Positions 10,505-21,828 of a stretch of DNA of 64,000 bases are shown here, one piece after another. The notes beneath the pieces are model-generated. The model saw nothing but the letters and a program-made list of their open reading frames with translations. It had not been told where the DNA came from and searched no databases. The position numbers and the translations under genes were made by a program. Within the stretch, counting starts at the first letter, position 1. Every line of letters starts with the position of its first letter. Source of the DNA: Pachyseris speciosa (lineage: Eukaryota; Cnidaria; Anthozoa; Scleractinia; Pachyseridae); assembly GCA_016490735.1 (NCBI GenBank), contig JAEMWC010000191.1, positions 501,001 to 565,000 on the forward strand, given 5' to 3'.

Positions 10505-11264
10505 CATAATAATCCAACATGGCGGCCATACTCCACCTGGCCCAGCTGACCAGCTACTGAACAGCGTACGTCTTTGATACTGGACATCTATCTTATAGCC
10601 AAATTGACACCTGTCAAAACAAGGTATCTGCTGACCATTGTCACGTGACCATATCGCGGGCTCAAGTTAAGACCTCATCGAGGTCAGCTGTTTTTTTGAA
10701 GTTGACCGCTGACCAGGTACTTTCTTTCGATTGGATCGCAGGCTCAAGCCAGGTGTGGGACACCCATAAGTTTTCGCGCGCTTCCTGCGGCTCGTAATTT
10801 CACATTCAGTTGGTTTCTTTATTTTGAGCAAAACAACTTCATCTTCTTCGATCGAAGTTTGTCTTTCGCGTAAAAAGCATAAAAATCAAGAACTTGTCAA
10901 AAGATACTCCGGGAGGTAAATTTTTTAGTGATGAAAGGAAGGACTTTTCTCAGGAAAAGCTTCAAACTTGGATCGACTGTGCGGTTGAAAACAGTATAAT
11001 TCAACGCTTCAAGGGCTTTTACTTCTCCGCGGCATCTTGCATCTCACCAAGAAAAGTCACTTAACAGTTCACCGGTATTAATGGGAGGAATGAGTAGCTC
11101 AAACTCTGTGGAAGAAGCTCTTTCTTTGGACAAACCGTTTGCTATTTTTGCTGATGCTTGTTTTTACTTACTGAAGCTTACGTATTTTCAAGTGGTAGAA
11201 ACCTCTACAACACGGCGCAGGACAGTGAGGTAAATTAAATAAATAGAAGCTTAACATTTGGTTT
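10413..11264. other. No gene seen; repeat-like CpG-richer segment
   Basis: It contains a CGACGACGACGACGG run (10456-10470), a TAATAATCATAATAAT stretch, and sequence around 10600-10760 that looks like part of the dispersed repeat continuing into copy B. No open reading frame is convincing. Confidence 0.4.
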
Positions 11265-13735
11265 AATCGTTGTTACTTTTGTTCAGGAATGAAACTTGTC
11301 TTTTTCTCTGGAATGGATATAAATAACAATCATCTGTACTCGTTTTGGACGCAAAGAAGTAGTTGAATTGTTTGTTTGTTTTGTTACGTTGATTTCTTTG
11401 CAAGCGAACGCGTGTTTTTACTCGGCTTGGCTGACTGTTTTTCGACCTTGGTACTTCAACACCGTTAAGAAACTTGCCCTTATCTTAATAACACGTAATC
11501 ACAATGAGTCCTCGTAAAATTAAGCATTAAAGGCGGAAACTCAAGCTCGAGAAAAAAAAAGCCGATCAAATGCATGTGCATGTGCACGTCTCAAAATCTG
11601 ACATAAAGTTGTCAAAATGCTGTCAAAAATGTCAAAGACCAGCGCGCTTCACTAGTCATTTGGAAAACGTTTTAGAGATCTTCGTCGAAAGCGGCCTGTA
11701 AACAACAGTATTAAGTTTCGCCGTCTATAAACATGTCGTCTTAATTTGTTTGAACCGGTAAGAATCAGCGTTTTGGATGTTAAGACTGGCTGGGCTGGCT
11801 TTGATAAATTTTATAGTGAACGGGTCTGCGAGAGAAATGCTGGTGTGCTTTGGCAAGCGCTTTCTTCGTTAACTTGATGACGCTTTGCCACTGAGAATCA
11901 TTAATTGAAGAAGGTTCTTGGGAAGACATGGGAAGTACCAGTAAAACTATCAAAGCTCTTAGCGTTTTGTGTCAGCCAAGGAAAGATTTTGTGGGAAATG
12001 GCGCTATTATTCAGCTCTCTCGTGTTCCGAGTGATTGCTGCCTCAGTGATTCCTTTTGACTGCTCTAAACGATCAGGTGTGGACCTTTTTTTTGTCTTTT
12101 CTACGGACATTTATGTCAAAATTGCTAAGCAATTTTTGTTACTTGTCTAATTTCTCCACCTTCTCCAAGAATCTTCGAAGAAATATTATTCGTATTGTGC
12201 TTTGTTTTCTTGTAATACTTATGTTTGTTGGAATGTCGGTCGTTTCGCAAACGAGTCGTTTCGCAAATGGTCAGTTCGCAAACGTCTCACAGAAAAATAA
12301 CGGAGATTTATGGGGATTTACTTTCCCCCAATTATTCTCCAGTCATGCACTTTTTTTTGTATCAACTTAGATGTATTCGCATGAAAAGGAATTATTAAAC
12401 GTAAAACTTAAAATTAAACTTAAAGTAAGCTCTTTCTCATCAATGTTACACATTCTTTGGACTTCCTTCTCCTGCATGCAGTCTTTCAATTAATTTTATT
12501 CATAGCTGGTCACACCAATCTTGTGATATGTTTGGATGACATTTGGCACTAATGTTTAATGAGATTTTTGATGTTTGATGAAGTATGTTGTGCAATTTCA
12601 AATGTGCATGGAGAAATGTGAAACCAGTCCTTACCTTTCTTGCAAAATAGAAAATCAAGTTAAGATGGCTAACACGGATTTCCAGCACTTTTGCTTTGGT
12701 GAATCATTTACCTTACAACCCCATACTACATTGTTAATTACCTTGATAGTGATATCAACCAAATGCCCAATATTTTATTATCAAGTTGCTTAGTCTTGCA
12801 CTTGGCTGGCCAGAAGAGCAGCTGGATTTCTTTTTGAAAACACTGAAGGTGCATTGATTGATGAGCTTAATGTCAGCAAGAAATTTTTTGCAATAGTAAG
12901 GTCAAGAAGTAACTGATCACAAGAAATATCTTGGTCTTAATGCATATCATCTAAATATTTTTATTGATTTCCATGTATCTTTCTTTCATAATTTTTTTGA
13001 AGCATACATATATCCAGAGGATACACAATTTCTGATTTCCAACTGTCTCATGGAGGCTTTGGATAACTGAAATTGCATTCTTTATGAAGTGATGATCTGA
13101 ATCACTATATATCTGATGTCGGATACTGATTCAAAATAGCATTCACCAGGCTTCTCCACCAATTTCTAGTGGCTCTAAACCATAACTAAGTAGCCTACAG
13201 TTGAACGGGGAAACAGACCTGTCCTTAGGTATTGCTCTAAGTAGTTAAGAAATTAAAAAAAAAAAAAAAATTATAGATGCAAACTAGCGTTGCAGGTTCT
13301 TTTTTACACAAAGTATTAAAGATTATTTTAAAAAAAAAACCTACCTCAATATTTTTATTTTGCTTTTCAACATCTCCAAACTCAATTTGCAAAGGAATTT
13401 TTATTACCTTACTCAATAGAACGCTTGTTCTTAGGGGGGGGGGGGGGGGGGGATGGGGGTCCAAATCCGTAAAAGGGGATTCATATCTGCTAGCAGTTCT
13501 GGACTAGGGGGTCCAAATCTGATCCACAAGCAGATCTGGACTGGAGGGTCCAAATCCACTGTGCCACTTGCTCAGATCACCTTTCCATACAATTTTTTGC
13601 AGCATTGGGTCTGTAGCTTGAGTGAGGTCAGATGGGTGATATGACAAGCAGACTATATGTAAATGCCAGTAGAAAAAGAATGCTTTTGGAGCTCCGCTTT
13701 TAGGCTTGGCTAAATATATATATTATATTATTGTA
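11265..13735. repeat. Dispersed repeat copy B (transposon-free)
   Basis: This is the second copy of the block seen at 1-649 and 4250-6545. It lacks the ISL2EU-like element and preserves the target: 11898-11916 reads continuously through CATTAATTGAAGAAGG. It also lacks the LINE coding end found at 5049-5157 and instead has a GTTTCGCAAA-rich segment (12230-12285). Conversely it holds 12590-12660 and 12825-13000, absent from copy A. It ends at the same GGCTTGGCTAAATATA motif as copy A. Confidence 0.8.
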
Positions 13736-15470
13736 CGCGTTGTACATTAATTTAAATATATCCAGTTTATAATTTGATTTGATTGTTGACCAATTCACGG
13801 TTTCTATTACTTCATAGGATGCCATGCCCTTAGATAAATTAAAAATAATCCTGGCGGCCCTACAGTGCAGTCTTTCAATTGAATTAATTATATCTGAATT
13901 ACGACACGAACCCCACAAAACAAGGCCATAATATGACACTAAAATAGAATTTAATCAAAACATCTTTAGGTAAAAATCTGGAGCTTTTTAATAGTTCTAA
14001 TTTGTTTACAAAGCTTTTCTTAAGGTCCAACACGTGCGGTACCCAAGTGAGGTTGTCGTCTACAGTCATTCCCAACAGGCGAGTTTTTGTGACGTAACGC
14101 AATACTGAATCTCCTTGAAGCAACGGTGGCAGAGGGCCCATAATGGTTTTATTGCTAATTATCATAACTTCGCTTTTGCCTGGGTGTGGTGTTAATCGGT
14201 TTTCCAGGCACCATCTATAGACTTCTTGTAAAGCCTTGTTCAATAAAGCAATCGCTAAGTCCGCAGATTGTCCAATACAGAATATAGAGGTATCATCAGC
14301 ATACATAAACAGGGACCCCGAACGTACAGCAGATGGCAGGTCATTGGTAAATAGAGTGAAAAGGGTCGGACCCAGTACCGATCCTTGTGGTATACCAGTT
14401 GTAACAGGTAACAGATCCGATTTGACTCCGTTTAACACGGTAAATTGCATTCTTTCACTCAAATAACTTTTTATCGATCCTAGCAAACCTCCTGAGATGC
14501 CAAAGTTTCTTTCAAGTTTTCTTAATAAAATATCATGTGACACACTGTCAAAGGCCTTCTTGAAGTCCACGAAGGCCACTGCCACGACGTTGTCTGAGTC
14601 TACAGCCATTCTCCATATCTCAGTCAAGTGAACTAATAGAAGCTCAGTGGAGTATCCGCGTTGATAAGCCCATTGCTTTTCAGTTATTAGCTGGTTGTCC
14701 TTGAAAGCATGTTGCACCAATCTATCATTAATTTCCGCTTCCAATATTTTACTCGGAACGCTTAGCAGGGAGACTGGTCTATAATTGCCACAGTCTGTCT
14801 CGTCATCCTTTTTAAAAACCGGTGACAATCTTGCTATTTTCCACGGGGAGAAAACAGCGCTTTGGGCGATACTGTAATTGTACATGGCGACAAGCGCTGG
14901 GACAAGAGTGCTTCCTGCTAGTTTCAGGCGTTTGGGCGAGATTCCATCGGGTCCTTTAGCTTTAGAGGTCTTTAACTTATTGATCTTCTCTAGAACAGTT
15001 CGATTGGAGACGACAATTGAAGACGTTCTTGTTGTTGATGAAACCGGCGGATCATCGTGATTCGTGTCCTCCATTTGACTGTTGTCAATTATCGTTGGAA
15101 GGGCATTTATTAGGTTTTCTCCGATTGTGGCGAAATACGAATTCATCAGCTGTGCCTTCTCCTTATCAATCAAAGCCAAACTGCCATCGTTTCTTCTGAG
15201 AGGGCCAATTGATTTTTTATGTTCTATGCGACTAGTGGCCTTATTGATCAACTTCCAATAAGCGCTCGATTTCTTTACTTCCCCAAGCATTTTCTCAAAA
15301 TAGGATACTTTAGCTTTTCTTAAGGCTGCCGTAACCTCGTTTCGAGCCTGTTTATAGTTTTGCCAAGACTCAGGACATTTCATGGTAACAGCTGCTTTAA
15401 ATAACTTATATCTTTTGTTGATTTTATGACGAATTTCGTTAGTAAAGAGCTTGATGTTGGGGTAACTCTT
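13736..15470 (-). pseudogene. L2/CR1-type LINE reverse transcriptase, truncated at both ends
   Basis: The minus strand has a 494-codon open frame from 15383 with upstream in-frame sequence to about 15460. Motifs in order: GPDGISPKRLKLAG, SPVFKKDDETDCGNYRPVSL, VDFKKAFDSVSHDILLRKL, TGIPQGSVLGPTLFTLFTND, the catalytic FMYADDTS, and LLGMTVDDNLTW. At about 13925 the frame shifts to LVLWGSCRNSDIINSIERL. The catalytic aspartates are intact. The N-terminal endonuclease is absent (5' truncation), and the C-terminal tail stops abruptly at the junction with repeat copy B near 13736, so the 3' end is also missing, which is unusual for a simple LINE insertion. Confidence 0.85.
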
Positions 15471-15867
15471 GGGTTATCTATGACAGTCGATTCTCGACTC
15501 AATCCTCGATACTCGATTCCTGCAAGTTTCGAGCATCGAGGCTCAGCCATTGAGAATCGAGTCGAGGATCGCGTCTTGCAAGATCAGAGATAATGAGCTT
15601 GTCGCTTGACTGATCACTCGATAGACCTCTCGAGCAAATTAGGGATGACATCTTGAAAAGCAACTTCAGCTACTCGAAGGAACGCAAACGATGCAAGAGT
15701 AGTCGTTCAGTAAGCGATGTTTCTAAATGTGATTCAACCTCTTTGACAGATGGGCAGATTCGCAGAAATCAACGCTTGAGAAAGAACAGAATGGCCAAGA
15801 ACTGACCACACCACTACAATATCTCCCAATAAGTAACAGATGTTCGATGAATAAAACTTGGCCGACT

Positions 15868-16590
15868 GAGCATTGCCATCCTCAGAGACCCAGGGGCAGA
15901 TAGCCGGGACGGGACAAAGATTCGGGACGAGCGAAAGTTTACAAGACAGTCGGGAGAGCCCCTGGGAACATTTCTTTATCGGACTCGTTCCAGAAGCTAT
16001 TGAAATCCTGCTTCGTGATTGGGCGGAAATTTTCTGGCAAGGAATTTTTTTCTGCCCAATCGGCGATCAGCTTATATATCGCACTCCTTTCGTGACTCCT
16101 TACACCAACAAGTAGGCGGTGAACCTTTTGTCAACCATATTTTTAGTGGTTCCACTTGCCTCGTTCGTTCGACAGATTTATCCTACGAGGAACATTTTGG
16201 TGGCAAGGGACCCACAAAACCCAGAAATCCACAAATTAAAATTGAACTCAAGCAGCAATCACTTGTAAGGAACTAAAAAAATCAAGATGAAGACCGGCCG
16301 CAGGCATCGCAAACTTCACGCGAAGAACAGCACGTAGCTCGGTCTCTTTCTGTCGTAAGGATCATTGTTGTTTGGTTTGGGCTTTTTTCTCTGGTTTACT
16401 TACGGGCAGTGGGCCGCTCCTGAAACTCTTTGGGGCGATGAAATTTCTGTTGCACGGGCCCGACAACTTTGCCGATCGGGCGAGAAGCACGCAGATCGGC
16501 GGTTTAATTTTTTGCTCACGAAATCGAACCTTGGAATCGACGGTATCAACTCAATTTCGAGAGAGACCACAGAAAGGCCTTAGAGAAAGT
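15868..16590 (+). repeat. Left arm of ~720-bp inverted repeat
   Basis: It aligns end to end, with indels, to the reverse complement of 18603-19326. Shared anchors include GAGCCCCTGGGAACATTTCT, GATTGGGCGGAAATTTTCTG and CAGTGGGCCGCTCCTGAAA. Frames of 80-139 codons occur in both arms, but the reading is not preserved over the full arm, so they look incidental. Confidence 0.8.
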
Positions 16591-18602
16591 GTACAGTTCC
16601 ACTGTGATCTATTGCAATGTTTTGGTTTTCATATTTTTTGGACTGGTATCTGTTGGCCAATATGCTTTTCTTCCCAAGGTGTGCATAAAAATATGCAGAT
16701 TGCCTTAAAAATAATTGGTAATTGTGTTGTACTGTACACGCAAGATGCATGGTAATTTGCACAAGCTTTCCATGAACTCCTTTACCACAGTGATGCTGAG
16801 CTCAGTTAAAAAGTTAATGAAACATTTACATTATGTTGACTGTGCTGCAACTTTTAGGTTGCAAAGTTTCAGATAAAATTGTTTACAAGTTGATGCAGGA
16901 TGTTTAGTGTCTTGTACGCACTCTTGTCTTTATAAACGCTCAAGTGTATCCATAATATAACAATTATTAAATTCCATTTTTGCATGATGTAGTTGTAGTT
17001 GCTGTGATTGCTAAGCCAGTGGTACACCAGGAAAGGACTTGATTTCTCCCGTGAGACCACACAAATTTTGGAATTGGTTCTTCCTGTCACTGCCCTTTTC
17101 CTTGACAATTTTTAAAACATGAGAGAATGCTTCCAGTTAATAAAGGAACCATGTTTTCAGTTCCTCAGATAGTGTAAATGCATTTTGTGCCGAAAGACCT
17201 TTGATAACCACCTATTGGCAAATCATTCTCAACTATACAGTTCACTGAGTCAAACAGTTAGGCTGATACAATGGTATGGCTAAGTATAGTTAAATTATTT
17301 TAAGGTAGGTTTCAAATTAAAGAACATTACACACAAACCATACCCATAACCTAAATACAATTACAAAATATGTTAACATGGTCACTCACACAAGAAAATT
17401 TAGTAGCTTCTCAGTAAGATATCCCCTTTTAGATAAAGTGGAAACAAAAAAAAAAAACAAAATAAAACTAGAGGGGATTGTTATTTCATTTTTTGTTTGT
17501 TCAGAAGTTTTCTTGATAGTGAGATGTAACTTTAAATTCAAGTTTCCAATGTACATGTAATCTGTTTGGATATTGTAGTGATTATTTGTCACAGGCCTTA
17601 TGGCATCAGAGTTGTTATTAGGTTATAGAGTAGCTGACTGGAATCTAACAAGAAGGTGGCTTTTTTATGAGAATTTAAACAGCCTGGAAACTTTTCATTG
17701 AAATGTAGGTGGCTCAAAATTTCAGGAAGCCACTTTTTAGCCAGCTGCCAGCACTTCAGGAGAAGCCTACCTTGTACTTAATGAAATTTCCAATGAGTAT
17801 ACCCAAGATGAAATTACACCCTCACTTTCAGAGGGGGGTACAAAAAAATTTAAAATTATTCTTAAAATTTAATTGTCCATCTGTTATCTGTTGGTCTTCC
17901 ACTTTGCTCAAAAGGGTCGATCACAAATCAGTTTACCAAAACAAAAATCAGTTTCCCATAACATGAAACAGTTTCTCAAAACACAAACAATTTCCCGAAA
18001 CACAAGTCAGTTTACCATCATCATTCACTGAAACACCTGTAATAGGCTAATCTTAGTAAGTACATTGCACAAGATGTTCAGCAATACCATATCACACTGC
18101 CTAATTCTTAGGAGCTATGAAAGCCCGGTAATGCTACAAAAGGTATCAGGTCAATACCGTACCCCAATTACCATGCAAAACATCTGCCACAAATCTGCTA
18201 AGGTCTCAAAAATTATGCTAACTTTACCAAAAACATTAAGTGTCTATATGCTCATAAGAGTGATGACTTTTGTAAAAATCTGTTTTCATCTTAACATAAT
18301 ACATGCCATTTTCCATTCCTTTCCCCCAGAACACTGGAGTAGTTTCTATTCGTCTTACTCTATAACCAAGGTAATCACCTATTTTAAAAGCACAATCTGA
18401 ACTCACATCAACGTCAAAATGGCATATGTATGCAAGAGAATGTCAGAGTACTGGGAACTGATTTTGATTTGATAAATTGGTTTGTGATTTCGGCCTCCGT
18501 ACTTTTCCACACAAAAGCAGCCTTCAAGCCCAACCTGGTCTTTCATGATTGTCATAATATAAGTGGATGGAGAGACAACCATGACTACGGGTAAATTATT
18601 TT
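16591..18602. other. Spacer between inverted arms, no gene seen
   Basis: AT-rich 2 kb. A degenerate run of AAAACACAAACAGTTTCCC-like units lies at about 17935-18010. No coding region or structural RNA recognised. Confidence 0.5.
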
Positions 18603-19326
18603 AAACTGGATTTTCTCAGGCCATTTCAAGGTCTCTCTCGAAATTGAGCTGAGCTGAGCTGGGACGCGACTTCGAGTCGATTGTAAGCAGTGGACGGTTC
18701 GATTTCGTGAGCAAAACAAAATTCATCGGCTGCGTTTCACTCGCCCGATCGGTAAACTTGCCTGGCCTGTGCAACAGAAATTCCATCGCCCCGAAAACTT
18801 TCAGGAGCGGCCCACTGCCTGTGAGTGAACCAGAGAAAAACAATAGCTCATACCAAACAACAACAATTTTGGCCGAGTTGTCAACAATTCTTCGCGTGAA
18901 GTTTACGATACCTGCGATCGGTCTTCATCTTGATTTTTCTAGTTCCCTACAAGTGATTTTTGCTTGAGTAAAAGTTGAATTTATCGATATCTGGGTTTTG
19001 CAGGCCCCTTTCCACCATAACTTTCCTCGAAGTGTCGATACAGCGATCGAAAATATGGCTGACAGCAGATTGGACGTTTGATCCTCGGTATAAGAAGTCA
19101 CGAAAGGAGTGCGATATATAAGCTGATCGCCGATTGGGCAGAAAAAAATTCCTTGCCAGAAAATTTCCGCCCAATCAGGAAACTGTATTTCAATGGCTTC
19201 TGGAACGAGTCCGATAAAGAAATGTTCCCAGGGGCTCTCCTGTCCGTCTTGTAAACTTTCGCTCGTCCCGAATCTTCGTCCCAACCCGACTCTCTGCCCC
19301 CGGGTCTCCGAGGATGGAGCATTGCA
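18603..19326 (-). repeat. Right arm of ~720-bp inverted repeat
   Basis: Reverse complement of 15868-16590, at a visibly reduced identity with small indels. The inner end is rich in GAGCTGAGCT repeats (18645-18662) that the left arm lacks. Confidence 0.8.
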
Positions 19327-20340
19327 TGTTTTTGTCACAGACACGCATAATTTTAAGATGAAATTCGATATGCATACGTGTCAATACATGTGTTCACTAA
19401 TGGTGCTCGTTCGGAACTTTATTTCGTTGAAACAGGATTTTCTTCGACCGTTCTTAGGAATAAATTTTACAATGTAACTCCTCCAAACTTGAAACACAAA
19501 TGTGTGTAATTCGTTATGGTATGCAAATTTTCTGTTCTCACGCGCAGTGTCTGTCAAGTCTATTTTTATTCAATGTTTGCTTTGCACTATTTTTGGCCGA
19601 AGAGTGAAGATCATCTCGGCGACGTTTCTATCCAACTTATACATGTATTTCACTTCGGATGTTTCCTCAGAGTTTTACTAGTGTTCCATCGAACGTTTAT
19701 CAATTTATTTATTTCAAAGTCGATGAGCGATTTTCGAAGTTGGCGTCGTACATACCATAAGCTACCATGTCTTGTTTGCATATTCGTGGTCGATGAGCGC
19801 GGGTTTGTCGAAACTTGTTCGATCAATCGCGCCAGCCTTGAATTCCTTACGCTTGCCAAGCGGCTACTGGCTAGCGAGTACACTATTCACCTACTTGTAC
19901 ACTGTGCATTTTCGTTGACAAATAGCCGGCTTTCTCGAAATTTTGATCGCTTTTGATGACAGTGTCCGCGATGAACCGCAGCGATCTTGATTTGTTGTGC
20001 TTATGAACGAGCGGCCGTATAAACGGTTCAAAATTTAGCATCGGAATTTTTATGTAGAAAAGCACAATGCTGTGACCTCGAAAGAAACTAAATGTCTTTT
20101 GACCTTGTTTTTTTTTATATGCAGTATGCGATATTTCCTCGAGAAGTACACTGCGTCCTCAAAACCTAAATGACTTTTGACAGTATTTGTCACCGCGCTG
20201 TCCTTTAGCTTGAATTTGTTACGTTGTTCGAACGGAAATTGTTGTAGTGTCTACATAAGTGTCCATACAGAACAACTGCGTTCTTTCCTCAAGAACTTGG
20301 AAAGTCGAATCACGTACTCGATGAATAACAATAGAGTGCT
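19327..20340. other. No gene seen
   Basis: Sequence between the right arm and the terminal CGA-rich palindrome. It has no counterpart on the left side of the 5-kb segment. An open frame of 146 codons (19516-19956, plus) has no recognisable domain. Confidence 0.4.
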
Positions 20341-20881
20341 TCCTGCGAGAATCAAGTAACGAGGATCGAGTTGAGTTTCGAGTGAATCGAGTTTCGATTC
20401 TCGACTCGATCCTCGATACTTGATTCTCGCGAGGATCAAGTCAAGACTGTCAACTTTTTAAACGGTACTGTACATGTAATGTTATGATGTTCAATTTTTC
20501 ATCCTTAAGGAAATGAAAAACCTTGGTTTAAAGAAAACAAAATGTTTTAGGATGTGAACAGGCTGCAGTTGACTGAAAGATGATCACAGAGTTGCCACTC
20601 ATCAGGATAAAATTATACTGATGGCTTTTCCCAGGCCATAAATAGATGACCACCCAAGACAAATTCCTTTGGCAATGAAGTTGGTGTCCTTGATCCTCTG
20701 ATGTGCTATTTTTCTTTCTGTAAAAGAAAAAAAGACTTTAAATGAACTAAACTGATTGAAGGAACAAAGAAAATGCTAGCATTTGATTTGTATGATACAA
20801 CACATAATATAATTATGTATCTACGCATATAGATATACATGTACATGTATTCCTTAATTTTGAAACATCACTTATGTGCAT

Positions 20882-21124
20882 TAGCCTCCTTTGCAGCTGT
20901 TGTTTGGGTCTGTCCTTAATCCCTCCCCACTAATGTCTGGTGAACTAAGCTGGAAACTGACAAAAATGGCTGCAAAGGAGGCTACAGGAACTTATATGTA
21001 GCCACCAAACAGCCATGATGTGATTAGTCAGTTCCTGGGAAGGGAATGTCCAGCTCTGTTCAGCAGATGTTGGTGGGGAGGGAGAATACGACCAACATAT
21101 AAGTAACAGCTGCATAGGAGGCTA
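20882..21124. mobile_element. MITE with TAGCCTCC terminal inverted repeats
   Basis: The left end TAGCCTCCTTTGCAGCTGTT is matched by the reverse complement of the right end TAGCCTCCTATGCAGCTGTT, 243 bp apart. A third, inverted copy of the terminal motif lies inside at 20972-20992 (GCTGCAAAGGAGGCTA), so two MITEs may be nested. The target duplication is not clear. Confidence 0.65.
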
Positions 21125-21385
21125 TTACAGTGTACTGTATGTGCATCAATTGGTCAACACTGGATAGACGATCAATAAGGAAAGATTCGGTGGGTCAACC
21201 GTACACAAAGATTTATTATTTTAAAGACTTGGTTTGCCTGGACTAGGGACTGTTATTGGCTGTGAAAAGCTTCCGTAACTTACATACATTGTAACATTAT
21301 ACATTATGCCTTCAAGGAAAAGCATGGACAATAAGACTTTACTGTGGAGGCTATTTCGTGCTTAGTATAGGCTTAACTTATTACA

Positions 21386-21814
21386 AGCAGTGAAAACGTA
21401 AAGCTTGTGGGATGTGGCTGGAGTGACAAGGATATACCTCACAAATTAATGTGATTTGGTAAGCTGAAGCCACTCTAAAGGCACTAAGGCCACATGGTAG
21501 CGGGCATTACCCCTTAAATCTACCAAAGCAAAGATTGAGCCCAAGCATTAGCAACCATGGACAGCTGTTTCGGCCTTGTTAGGCCTCATCAGCATGGCAT
21601 AGCTAATGCTCAGGCTCAAGTACCCACATATCCATAAAACAAGCAGTGAAAACGTAAAGCTTGTGGGATGTGGCTGGAGTGACAAGGATATACCTCACAA
21701 ATTAATGTTAATCTTTGCTTTGGTAGATTTAAGGGTAATGCCCGCTACCATGTGGCCTTAGTGCCTTTAGAGTGGCTTCAGCTTACCAAATCACATTAAT
21801 TTGTGAGGTATATC
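21386..21814 (-). mobile_element. Retrozyme: tandem 256-bp unit with hammerhead ribozyme
   Basis: A 429-bp insertion flanked by exact 14-bp direct repeats CTTAACTTATTACA (21372-21385 and 21815-21828). A 256-bp unit begins again at 21639: 21383-21452 and 21639-21708 are the same 70 bp. After 69 bp the second unit breaks and is joined to an inverted piece (21710-21814, reverse complement of 21428-21536). One unit contains a complete type I hammerhead on the minus strand. Tandem ~250-bp units with type I hammerheads and short target duplications are the definition of metazoan retrozymes, non-autonomous elements that make small circular RNAs and are thought to be mobilised by Penelope-type enzymes. 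It encodes no protein. Confidence 0.85.
21554..21598 (-). ncRNA. Type I hammerhead ribozyme of the retrozyme
   Basis: On the minus strand: stem I 5' GCCATG (21598-21593), core CTGATGA (21592-21586), stem II GGCC/GGCC closing TAACAA, GAAA (21571-21568), stem III ACAGCTGT, cleavage site GTC ending at 21560, then CATGGT completing stem I (five Watson-Crick pairs plus one G-U). Every invariant core nucleotide is present. Stem III is an 8-nt palindrome with no loop, so, as in other minimal hammerheads of this kind, activity would be expected from dimers or tandem transcripts. Predicted cut lies between 21560 and 21559. Confidence 0.9.
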
Positions 21815-21828
21815 CTTAACTTATTACA

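Larger units (their letters stand above)
15481..20452. mobile_element. 5-kb segment with TGACAGTC ends and long inverted arms
   Basis: The left end 15481-15488 reads TGACAGTC and the right end 20445-20452 is its reverse complement. Both ends lead into CGA-rich palindromic sequence (GATTCTCGACTCGATCCTCG-like) at 15485-15580 and 20345-20445. Further in, 15868-16590 and 18603-19326 form a second, ~720-bp inverted pair. No clear target duplication was found, so a single mobile element is a proposal; nested inverted insertions are the alternative. Confidence 0.45.

Noticed and set aside
15873..16115. Conserved small protein in both inverted arms
   Set aside because: A similar frame occurs in both arms, but it follows DNA-level repeat identity and is interrupted differently in each; no domain.
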